DNA of 12,500 nt from Chromera velia (Eukaryota; Sar; Chromeraceae). Below, piece after piece: positions 1 to 7,658 of the stretch. The notes below the pieces were generated by a model. That model had not been told where the DNA came from, did not search any database, and was given only the letters and a program-made list of their open reading frames with translations. Where the stretch lies: the NCBI GenBank assembly GCA_018398765.1, contig JAHBMJ010005639.1:54009-66508 (forward strand). Reading direction: 5' to 3'. Numbering within the stretch: the first letter of the stretch is position 1; every line of letters starts with the position of its first letter. Made by a program: the position numbers and the translations under genes.

Positions 1-2
1 CC

Positions 3-2036
3 CCCCCCTCTCTCTCTGCAAGGGGACATGGAAGAAAGCCCCCTAGAGATCCCCCCCCAAATGTAAATTCCGCCACCCGCTCCGCACCCATCAGCCCTGT
101 GTTGTACAGAAGATTGGTCAAGTCCAACGGCGAAGGGGAAGGGGCATCACCCCTGTCTTTCCAACAGAAACTGGGCTCACCCCTGTCGGCACAACCCAAA
201 ATGGCAGCTACTGTTGAGTGCCTGAGCATGGACCGAGATGAAAACAACTCCCCTTTCAATATACCCAGGGGAGTGACGGCTTTCTACAAAACCGTCGGGG
301 GGGATCTGTCAGGTGTGCGTGACGCTGACAGGGGTGGCGAGACTACCCACCCAGATGGTTGTCTCTCTCAGGAGAGTCAGAGAGTCCCAGAAAGCCCCCC
401 TCAACCTGATTGGGCGACGACACCGCCAGACTTCCTCCACAGAGCCCACACACACACGCACAGAACCACAGTCACATCCCCCGTCGCTCCCTCAGGATGT
501 CCATATCAATACATGTGCACAGCAGGGGGAAGAAGAGTCACAGCAACAACCACGACGTTTGCAGGGCACCCGCACGTCTCCCCCCCGACCCATCTCTTCT
601 GTCCCCCGAGTTGCGGCTCCGCTCCATCCCCGTGTCCCCCCCACTGCATTCCATGCACACACCAACTGCCTATCCAGACTTATACCTACGAACACCCCCT
701 CTACGTTCTCCACTCAGTGCCTCCCGTCTCTGTCTCTGCGTCCCCCCCCACTGCCCCCTTCCACGCCCTCGGCTGTATCGCTGGAGGCGCCCCCCAAGGG
801 GAAGGACAGAGGGAGAGAGAAGGCGTGAGAAGGTCACTCGGGGGGCGCCCCACTCCCCCCCCCTGTCCGCCTGCCGCCACTAGCTGCGGAAGAGGAAAAA
901 GTCAGCCGGCAGGGGACGAGGAGGAGGACGACAAGAAATCCGGGGGTTGGGTCACCTTCGGGGCCCCCCCCCAGGCAACCCCCTCTCCTTCTCCTTCTCC
1001 CTGCAATGGAGGTTACTCCCGTGGAATGTTTGGAGGTCTGGTGGAGGATGACAGGGGTGATTATGACTCTGAGGACCTCTGGGCGAGCGCAAGGTCGAGC
1101 CAGAGCCAGAGCCAGAAGGAGGAAGAGGGGGAGGGAGCGCACGTGCACAAGAAGACCATTCCCCTCTCTGCAGCCCCGACCGATGCCGAACACAATCAGC
1201 ATCAGCCGAGAGTTTTGACGTCACGAACCCAGAGGGATAGCAGGGAGAGTGGGGGGGCACTGTCAGGAAGGGGAGGTGGGCCTGCTCTTGGGTCCCCCCT
1301 GCTGTCGGGGGGAGGGGGAGGGGGAAGCCTGTCGGATTCTGAGGTTGCTGCCCTGTCTCACCGTCTGGCGGCCTTTCTCTTGAAGAGAAGGGATAGCAGC
1401 CGGGGATTCCTTCTGCAAGGGGGCAAAGGAAAAGAGGAGGAAGGAGACGCAAGTGCAGAGGGAAAACTGAAGAGTGAAGAAGAGGAGAGAGAAGAAGAAG
1501 CGGCGTTCCTCCGGCAGCTTGTGAGTCAGTCAGTCCGTCGGTCCACGTCTTTTTGTTTTTCCTCTGAGAGTTTTTTTGTGGTTTTGCTGCAGAGGACGCT
1601 GAATCGTGGGTAGACTTTCGGTCATCGTTCTGTGTTGTGTGATGCCAACAAACAACTTACTTATTCATGTGCGAAGGTCATGTGTAATGAATCAATGATG
1701 GGCTGGCCGGGGCCCGGGTGAGGAGTTTTCGAACGATTTGGTCATGAGAGAATTCGCTGATAGTGCTGCATGCATGCCTCTAGCTTGTTGTAGGTTGCCT
1801 CTCCCTTTCCTTTCGTCTTTCAATTAATTTCTCTTTTGTGGTTCGTTGTCGCCAATTCCTCTCTTTCGTCCTTTATCTTCGCCGTTTCGTGCATGCATGT
1901 CCAGAATCCGCGTGGCCGGCGCACATATGAATGTACGCATGCATGGATGTGCTTGCAGGCAAAGGAAACGAAGCATCAGTCACAAGAATCTCTCAGGGAG
2001 CTCCTTGAATCAATGAGAGCAATTATCGACGTCTAA
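3..2036 (+). CDS. 3' end of a low-complexity Pro/Ser/Gly/Glu-rich protein gene (5' end outside window)
   Basis: One frame is open from the window edge at base 3 to a donor after 1520 (CTT|GTGAGT). The frame resumes in phase 0 after an acceptor GCTTGCAG ending at 1958, giving a last exon 1959-2036 that ends in TAA. The join reads FLRQL then AKETKHQSQESLRELLESMR, which makes one continuous charged amphipathic helix and is the best argument for this junction. No known domain is visible. The upstream part is rich in Pro, Ser, Gly and Glu, with an acidic stretch near 1480-1500 and a plausible helical segment (SDSEVAALSHRLAAFLLKRR) near 1335-1395. Between about 313 and 880 all three forward frames are nearly open and Cys/His/Pro-rich, so further introns or a frame switch there cannot be excluded. 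The C-rich tract ending near base 21 could be an acceptor. Function unknown; probably a disordered protein with a short coiled-coil tail. Confidence 0.55.
1521..1958 (+). other. Intron with an alternative in-frame 72-nt version
   Basis: The donor GTGAGT at 1521 is the best splice site in the first gene. Two acceptors are possible. The distal one (GCTTGCAG, ending 1958) gives a 438-nt intron and the helical C-terminal exon. The proximal one (TTTTGCTGCAG, ending 1592), preceded by a T-rich tract, gives a 72-nt intron followed by seven codons and TAG at 1611-1613. Both are phase 0. The 72-nt segment has no in-frame stop, so even its retention leaves an open frame. Confidence 0.5.
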
Positions 2037-2388
2037 ATACGTCTAAGTAGCCGAGCGGTGCGGAACGTGAGAGAACAATAAGTGTTAATAACTATTGCAA
2101 ACTTGAAAGTTATACATGTATGCAGTCTTCACAATTCAGATGCAGAAATTGCGTAGCTATCAGAATATTACTTATAAAATGCATTGAAAGATTAAGTGAA
2201 ATTCAATTGAGGCTATGTAATTAATAAGATTCATCATCATTATGCTGTTACTAATAAATCACGTATAGTAATATCACGTATTAATTATGACGCGACGTCA
2301 AAGTACGGTCAAACACGTTATGATTATTCATATTAATTCAAATTAACACGGCTGCACGGCTCGTGCAAGCGTCAGGCCAGGAGGACAA

Positions 2389-2565
2389 ATGACTCATCTG
2401 ATTGTCGAAGGTGGAGACGGAACTCCTGAGTCGTGGGCCGGAGAGCACGGTCTTCAAAGTACATCAAAAGATCTGCAAGTACCTTATAAGATAGCCGCAG
2501 GGTCGATTGGGCTTCCGGTGATGCGATTTTGGTGTTTGTATGTATGTATAGGTATATGTACTTGA
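2389..2565 (+). CDS. Doubtful 58-codon ORF in a GC-richer patch
   Basis: ATG at 2389 to TGA at 2563-2565. The first 30 residues, beginning MTHLIVEGGDGTPESW, have protein-like composition, while the tail from about residue 47 runs into a TGTATG simple repeat and looks non-coding. The patch 2350-2530 is visibly richer in G+C than its surroundings and contains a small hairpin (GCACG, loop GCT, CGTGC, near 2354-2366). It could be an exon of an unseen gene, a decayed gene, or a non-coding RNA. I recognise no family. Confidence 0.2.
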   Translation: MTHLIVEGGDGTPESWAGEHGLQSTSKDLQVPYKIAAGSIGLPVMRFWCLYVCIGICT

Positions 2566-2877
2566 TTGATCGGGTGTTTGTCTTTATTCAATTTTTGAGT
2601 TTAATTTTCTTCCCCCTTTACTCCTTTCTCATGAAAACCAGTTGAACATTGCAAGCATAAATTTAAACCTTTGTGGTTCCTTCTTCTTTTGGTAACTGAT
2701 TTGTGCTATTGATTGCTTTGATCGAGTTGTCACTTTGCCTTTGGCTAGCTTCAGCCTTCGGGCGGCGTAAGCCAGTGTAGATCTTCGAAAGAGTCTGTCA
2801 TCAACCCCGTTTCTCCTCTCATTACCTCATCCCTCGATCCATGCTCTTACTCTCTTTTCGAATTGATTTAGAATTCA

Positions 2878-3081
2878 ATGTATGAATGTGATATGTGCGT
2901 GTACCGAGCGTTTATATCTCCATGCGCCTCTGCAGATATGGTGTGCCTTAAGGAGAATCGATCCGATTGGCATGCAGGCTTCCTCATCTCCTCCCCCCAT
3001 GAATGCGTGCTCTGGATTGTCCTCAAAGCCTTGTTAGTAGCTTGGGATTTGGCATCGCTAGATCTAGGATTTAACCTTTAA
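2878..3081 (+). CDS. Doubtful small ORF or decayed exon
   Basis: An open frame of 67 codons ends with TAA at 3079-3081. Its second half, after a CTCTGCAG word ending near 2936 that would suit a splice acceptor, reads MVCLKENRSDWHAGFL followed by a hydrophobic stretch (CVLWIVLKALLVAWDL) that could be one membrane helix. There is no convincing partner exon on either side. It may be chance in AT-rich DNA. Confidence 0.18.
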   Translation: MYECDMCVYRAFISPCASADMVCLKENRSDWHAGFLISSPHECVLWIVLKALLVAWDLASLDLGFNL

Positions 3082-3172
3082 TCATCATACATCATCATCA
3101 AGTCAGAAATTATTGATTGTCGAATGTTTGATCAAGTCGGACAAGTCTGGAAGAGATAAAAACTAGAATAAA

Positions 3173-3316
3173 GGGGCCATGTAAAAAAATATTTGAATCT
3201 CAATGGCATGCAAACGGGATTTAACGCGGGAGGGGGCTAGGAGGGGGGAGGTCTTTGCCTGGTAGGTCTTACTACATATATTAAACTGACATTCAAATAA
3301 ATTTTTACATGGCCCC
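3173..3316. mobile_element. MITE-like element, 144 bp, with 26-bp terminal inverted repeats
   Basis: The left end 3173-3198 begins GGGGCCATGTAAAAA and the right end 3291-3316 ends TTTTTACATGGCCCC. The two 26-bp arms match as inverted repeats except at about two central positions. No ORF lies inside. The interior has a G-rich core (about 3226-3252) with runs of 3, 5 and 6 G that could form a G-quadruplex. A 10-bp direct repeat TAAAAACTAG flanks the element at 3157-3166 and 3329-3338. It sits 6 bp outside the left end and 12 bp outside the right end, so it is not a clean target-site duplication and may be accidental or the edge of a larger unit. Structure fits a non-autonomous DNA transposon; the superfamily cannot be named. 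Confidence 0.7.
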
Positions 3317-3854
3317 CAAAAAAAATAGTAAAAACTAGTAAAAGAAGAATCTCATCTTTTTTAGGCTTTTAAAAGATCAAAGATGTGCGCCACAATAAAG
3401 CTATAGAAAAAAAGCTTAGAGAGACTGTATGAAAGTCTACTATCAAACATTTGAGTTAGTTAGGTTTAAAAACTCAAATAACATCAAATATAATCAAATG
3501 AGACATGAGTCACATGATCAATTATTAATAGGTTCGCTCTGAAGACTTGACGTATGACCCAGACAGCGCATGACTAACTCTAATACTAATTGAAAGACTG
3601 ACTCTGGACTTAATTGAGTTTGATGCAAGTTTTACTTTGAAATGGTTCATACTCGATCTTCATAGTTGTAAGCCATTTGTTAACTTTTAGTGTTGAAATA
3701 AAGCTAAAAATAAAGACTCATGTATCATTGAAGAGGTAGACACAACAGTAGACACAACACTAGGTGTCAGCTAAAAAAATAAAAAAGAAAAAAAGATTGT
3801 CCAAAACCTTTTGAACTATATAGCTTTTGAATTGAATTGTATGAATTGAGGCGG

Positions 3855-4142
3855 TTAAAGCCGGTGAGCCACCACTGCATGAGGCTCTGACCAACCATGG
3901 GGCATGGCATGCAATGCTGGTTTGTGGACCGAGCGCGATGATTCATTCAGACACGACAACACAAAATCACGTAATTTGGCTGTACATTCCGCGACTGCCC
4001 TCATTCCTGCCTGAGGCTGAAACGACGATATAAGGGCAGTCATCTCCCGAACTCTTTTTTCACTCTCCCCCACTCCCCTACCAGCTGAAGCAGCCACCCA
4101 TTGTGCAATTTCCACACGTTGCTCAATGGACGCGCGCTCCTT
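3855..4142 (-). CDS. Unrecognised minus-strand ORF, possible gene remnant
   Basis: The frame is open on the minus strand from a TGA just beyond 4172 to TAA at 3855-3857. From about 4142 it reads KERASIEQRVEIAQWVAASA and continues with a helical charged segment (GESEKRVREMTALISS) and three cysteines, ending VVAHRL. Composition and a GC content above the flanks look like coding DNA. There is no ATG upstream within the open frame, which enters a lysine-only A-run at 4143-4170, so the 5' end is missing, spliced from elsewhere, or decayed. It lies about 500 bp downstream of the AP2-SET gene on the same strand, and no exon junction to that gene is needed because that gene already ends at 4644. Could be a separate gene's last exon or a pseudogene. 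Confidence 0.35.
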   Translation of the reverse strand, partial: KERASIEQRVEIAQWVAASAGRGVGESEKRVREMTALISSFQPQAGMRAVAECTAKLRDFVLSCLNESSRSVHKPALHAMPHGWSEPHAVVAHRL

Positions 4143-4548
4143 TACTTTTTTTCTTTTTTTTTTTCTTTTTCAATCAAAATTATCAAATAACTGCATGTTG
4201 TTTGCATGACTGTTGCACAAGTGTTGTTCATGTGTTGCGCAACTGTTGTTCAGTACTGTTGACGTATATTGACGTATACACACAAAAATTAAGTTTAGAA
4301 AAAATGTCTCCCCTGAGCGTCTGTTTTTTTTTTTCTTCTTTAAAAAGTTTAAACACATTGCATGCAATTGGTGTGAAGTGATGTGCAAGGAGATCGAATC
4401 ACTTCTTCGAACGCCATCGATGCACAACCATTTCTCACCCATCCGATCACTCATTTATTCAGATCCTTTCAATGAACTAATAGAGAAAAAAACACACGTA
4501 CTGCCGTGTACGGTCAACCCCCTTCTCAGGCGTCTGTGTGCGTATAAG
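4143..4548. other. Simple-sequence spacer
   Basis: Long T runs (4143-4170 and 4323-4335), a degenerate TGTTG-rich block at 4198-4262 containing the perfect palindrome GTTGCGCAAC, and a short direct repeat TTGACGTATA near 4258-4278. No exon is supported. It separates the orphan ORF from the 3' end of the AP2-SET gene. Confidence 0.5.
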
Positions 4549-4650
4549 CAGATCGGGCCTTTTCCCAGAAGGTTTTTATCGGCAGGTCGGGCCTTTTCCC
4601 AGAATGTTCTTATCGGCAGGTTGGGCCTTTTTCCAGAATGTTCTTATCGG
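4549..4650. repeat. 34-bp minisatellite, three copies, overlapping a stop codon
   Basis: Copies at 4549-4582, 4583-4616 and 4617-4650 share the core TCGGGCCTTTTCCCAGAA and end in TATCGG, with a few substitutions. Copy 3 covers the minus-strand TAA (4644-4646) of the AP2-SET gene and the first bases beyond it, so the array forms the start of that gene's 3' UTR. A transcript through the gene end would carry all three copies in antisense orientation to the sequence quoted here. Confidence 0.9.
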
Positions 4651-7294
4651 ATCTGACCGAAGACGTCATTCTGGTGAGACACCGAGATCATGTCTCCGGC
4701 TTCGATGGGATTGAGAGCGAATAGACCCGCCCTGCATGCATACACTTGCAAATACATTTGCATGGTGTTTCTCACAAATTGAGTAGGACACACACAAAAA
4801 CTTTGACAAGACTTTCTTGACACGTGTCCCGCCAGTGGGCAACAGCACAAACAGACCAGAAGACATCAGACAGGGCAACAGCACAAACACACCAGAAGAC
4901 ATCACACAGGGCAACAGCACAAACACACCAGAAAACATCAGACAGTCCGGCCATTGTACGACGAAACGAAATGGCATCTCTCTTCTGGAGAGACGCAAAG
5001 CCAGAAACTGTGGGGATTGGCACCTTGGCGGATGGGTCATATCATTCATATTTTTGTGGTCTAGTCTGTTAAGAAAAAGGAAAGAAAAGACGATACAAAA
5101 AACGGACAGCAGGTTATTCCCTCCGCCCAACCCTTTTGCTATTAATGTCCACTGGCAGATTAGATATTCAGATTTACTGCAGGTCTTTTGCATGCCTCCC
5201 TACCTTGGAATGCCCCTGCAAAGCAGAACGTCTGAGATAGCGTTTGGATCGTCTGAGGGTCTCGCGTAGCGCGCAGGGCAGTCGTGCTTGCACAGCTCGA
5301 AAACGATGCTGTTGTTCCGCTTGATCGTGTTCAGAATGTTCGTCGACAGCGCTCCTTCTGCACACTCGTGCTCGACCTTCCGACTCTCCCAAGCACGACT
5401 TGGACACGCGTACACTTCCCCCCATTGCCTCAACCACGAGGTCACCTTTCTTGAAGTTTGCCCTTGCGAACAGTCCCATGAGCCCGTCAGAACACAGGCG
5501 CACTGCGACGTCTCCCCTCGGCCCGTCCTGAAGCCTCATGTTACTGCAAGAGGGGGGCGCAGCTTCGGCTGACGCCATCAGAGTCCCGCAGTTTGGAGAA
5601 TAAACTTGCCAGCTGCACGTCTCCCTGCAAAGCAATGAAGAAAAAACGTCAAGGGGATTCGAATACTCGGAGACCCTGAAGGCCGGCTTCGCGCTGAGCT
5701 TCCACAGGGAGGTCGTACATCAACACAGCTCTACCGTGATGCTGCATTGAAAAGGAAGCTCAGGGAAGAACCAGAAAGACAACCAACCAGAGAGGCTTCG
5801 CAAAGTCCAACAGAGCTCGCCAAACTTCGTAGAGTAGGCACATGAAATGCATTGCAAGGAGAACACATGCTTGGACCTGACTCTTTGGTGACTCTCTGCA
5901 ACCTTCCCGCCCCCCACACAGAGTTCTACATTTTTGTTGCCCCTGCGCAATTGTGGTCTTTCGCCGAAGCAAAAGAAGTTGGATCGCTTGCCTGACTGAC
6001 TTCGTGCACTCCTCTCCCCGCAAGGCATTCTTGCAAGTCTCCGGGGTGCAAATCAAAGGCACGTCTCCACTCGCACACTGCAAAGAGAAAAGAGCAGAGA
6101 GCCAGAAGCGGGGCACGTGAAGTGGGACAGAGTCGCTAGAATCAATGTACAATTTAAAAAAAGTGCTTCATCACCGACACACCTACATTGATTGATTGAT
6201 TGATTGGTTCCGCCCTCCGCCCTAGGGCCTTCCCACTATGTCCATGCAGCTAAGTCCCCATTCTCAGAATGGATTGCAGCTTTGAATCGGCATGTGAACA
6301 GGAGAAGAGGTGCTGACCTTCCATACCCCACGGTTTTCAAGATATTGGACATTGGACAGCACCCTGGATTTCAGTTTTTCTCTTTCCTCAGCGGTCGGGA
6401 AGACAGACACGTTTGGCGGTCGGTCCTTCGGAAGAGGAAGAATTCTTTCCTCTTGGAGAACCTTCAATAGCTCTGCCCGATTTGACGGCCGAACAGCTCT
6501 CTTCTTTGGCTTTGCCCCAGAAGGAAGGCTTCTAACGAACTCAGCTGCAGCACTCCTTGCGGCTTCACGGCCACCTAGTGTTCTTGGGTTGAAGTCCTTC
6601 GTTTTTGGTCTTTTGCCACTAGACGCTTCTTTTGGCTCTATGGGATGGTAGTAGACTCGGTAGTTTCCTGAGGCACGCACAAGGTACACACCCTCCAGGG
6701 ACAAGCCGTCTTCACGCTGCTCCTTTTCTTCCACTCCAGCCGCCTCCCCCTGCTGCGACCGTCAAGCTGTCATCTTCTGCAGAAAGTGCACCCGCAGTCG
6801 GAGGAACAATGTCATGTGGGTTTCGGCCAGGCATAGGCTCTCTGAGGCAGCCGTTATCGCACTCCTTTCTACACGCAAGAGCTGCCTCCCGCGCACAATC
6901 GAAGCCCAATTTCGGAGCAGAAAAGAAGGAGGTTTTCCGGTTCCAAGACGCGGCCCACCACCTGCGAACTGGGCAGTAGGAGACCCCGAGTGCCGGATAG
7001 GTGTAAGGATCTGTGTGCGGATCAACGCTCTGGAGTATTCTGTCTGCACGGAGAAAGGGAAGACAGAAGACAGAGACCCATTTGCGCACAGAGAAGAAGC
7101 ACAGTTTCATTTTCTCGAGGTCTCATCCTGAAACAGCACCGTCTCGGGAAGAAGGATTATAAATAGAAGTTGAAAGTTGCCGAGAAGCACAGGATGTGTA
7201 CTGTTTGGCCATCGAAATAAGGCCTGTTTCTTCGCATGTGTGCAAGCAGGCACGCAGACTGACTGTCATCATCAAGAATCTCTTTGAGGCTCAT
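4644..7294 (-). CDS. AP2-AP2-AWS-SET domain protein (ApiAP2-type DNA binding fused to a divergent SET module)
   Basis: Proposed exons, 5' to 3' on the minus strand: 7294-7264 (ATG), 7043-6792, 6733-6318, 6077-6001, 5624-5416, 5357-5204, 4731-4644 (TAA). They sum to 1227 nt, 408 residues, and every junction keeps phase. AP2 domain 1 (about residues 28-76) shows GVSYCPVRRWWAASW then FFSAPKLGFDCAREAALACR, matching the AP2 three-strand plus helix pattern. AP2 domain 2 (about 105-166) shows GVYLVRASGNYRVYYH and GGREAARSAAAEFVRSL. Residues 234-290 carry seven cysteines spaced like an AWS pre-SET zinc module (CTPETCKNALRGEEC, later CSNMRLQ). SET follows: GLMGLFARANFKKGDLVVEA, then PARYARPSDDPNA, then LFALNPIEAGDMISV. 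The usual NHSC is RPSD, as in the Set3/MLL5 class, so activity is doubtful. Expected role is sequence-directed chromatin regulation in the nucleus. The joins at 6791-6734 and 5415-5358 are uncertain: each may be a 58-nt intron or a one-base shift. The domain calls are much firmer than the exon edges. Confidence 0.75.
4732..5203 (-). other. Intron inside the SET domain
   Basis: Donor CCAAG|GTAGGG at 5203 and acceptor TGCATGCAG ending at 4732. The split codon AG+G restores arginine (GIPR|AGLFALNP). The distance from PNA to the G-D of the final SET strand is then 25 residues, the same as I recall for MLL5, so no extra exon is needed. The 472-nt intron carries a 36-bp minisatellite. Confidence 0.7.
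4838..4945. repeat. 36-bp minisatellite, three copies, intronic
   Basis: Copies at 4838-4873, 4874-4909 and 4910-4945 begin GGCAACAGCACAAACA and differ at only a few bases. Because 36 is a multiple of three and the unit lacks stops in several frames, it opens long false reading frames on both strands (GNSTNTPEDI on the plus strand; valine/leucine/cysteine-rich on the minus). It lies in the last intron of the AP2-SET gene. Confidence 0.9.
6187..6206. repeat. (ATTG)n microsatellite
   Basis: Five tandem ATTG units, within the 240-nt intron (6317-6078) between the second AP2 exon and the first AWS exon. Confidence 0.9.
7264..7294 (-). other. Proposed first coding exon of the AP2-SET gene
   Basis: ATG at 7294-7292 starts MSLKEILDDD and is followed after one extra base by a GTCAGT donor at 7263. 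The leftover base joins in phase to the acceptor TTTCTCCGTGCAG (ending 7044), which has a strong pyrimidine tract. Another in-frame donor, GTACAC near 7201, fails the phase test. An earlier start outside this model cannot be excluded, because a 31-nt exon rests on little evidence. Confidence 0.45.
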
Positions 7295-7497
7295 TGCGCG
7301 TTCAAGAGACAGGACGGCAACAGGCTAGCGTTGGTTAGGCACCCCTCTTGATTCTGAGCGTTGTGATGAATGCAGAATGCCAAGGCGTTGGAAGTGAAAC
7401 GCGGCAGTGAGCAGTGGGCAAGTCAGTGAAGTGGCAACAACGTCGCAGCTCCTTCAAGCAACAGGGATCTACAGTACATATTTGTATAAGAACTCGC

Positions 7498-7610
7498 TGC
7501 ATGCATGCATGCATGCATGCGTGCTCCCGTATATGCGTTAATTATAATATTTTTTTTTTTCACGAATTTTATATATATTAATAGTGGTTCCATCGATGCA
7601 TGCATGCATG
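7498..7610. promoter_or_regulatory. TGCATGCA blocks upstream of the AP2-SET gene
   Basis: An uninterrupted (TGCA)n tract at 7498-7520 and a second at 7596-7610 lie about 200-320 bp upstream of the proposed ATG. TGCATGCA is a known binding word of some apicomplexan ApiAP2 factors. Two clusters in front of a gene that itself encodes AP2 domains could be promoter elements, but the same palindrome recurs across the window, so it may also be a plain microsatellite. Confidence 0.35.
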
Positions 7611-7658
7611 TCAATCTCCAGTCAGTTCCCCCCGGGGCTAGGCGGAAAAAAATACGTG

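Larger units (their letters stand above)
2040..3850. other. AT-rich intergenic stretch
   Basis: Apart from the two doubtful ORFs and the MITE-like element listed separately, this holds AT-rich sequence with short CATCAT repeats near 2230 and 3083. A tRNA-like A-box word (TAGCCGAGCGGT, near 2047-2058) has no matching B box. No RNA gene or coding exon can be supported here, and 3340-3850 shows nothing beyond A/T runs. Confidence 0.5.

Noticed and set aside
952-1452. Minus-strand ORFs opposite the first gene
   Set aside because: Proline/glycine-rich shadows of the G-rich coding strand, without splice sites or domains.
2044-2070. tRNA gene with an A-box word TAGCCGAGCGGT
   Set aside because: No B box, no anticodon arm and no acceptor-stem pairing within 100 bp.
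4666-5269. Long ORFs on both strands across the 36-bp repeat
   Set aside because: They exist because the repeat unit is stop-free and a multiple of three; the SET domain continues across this region by splicing.
5358-5446. Intron with donor AAG|GTGACC at 5444 and acceptor ending 5358
   Set aside because: It would remove GDLVVEA, a core SET motif that reads well in frame with the preceding text.
5645-5665. tRNA T-arm word TTCGAATCC on the minus strand
   Set aside because: Flanking bases do not form the T stem and no D or anticodon arm precedes it; it lies in an intron of the AP2-SET gene.
7158-7165. TATAAATA as a plus-strand promoter
   Set aside because: It falls in the first intron of the minus-strand gene and no plus-strand gene follows.
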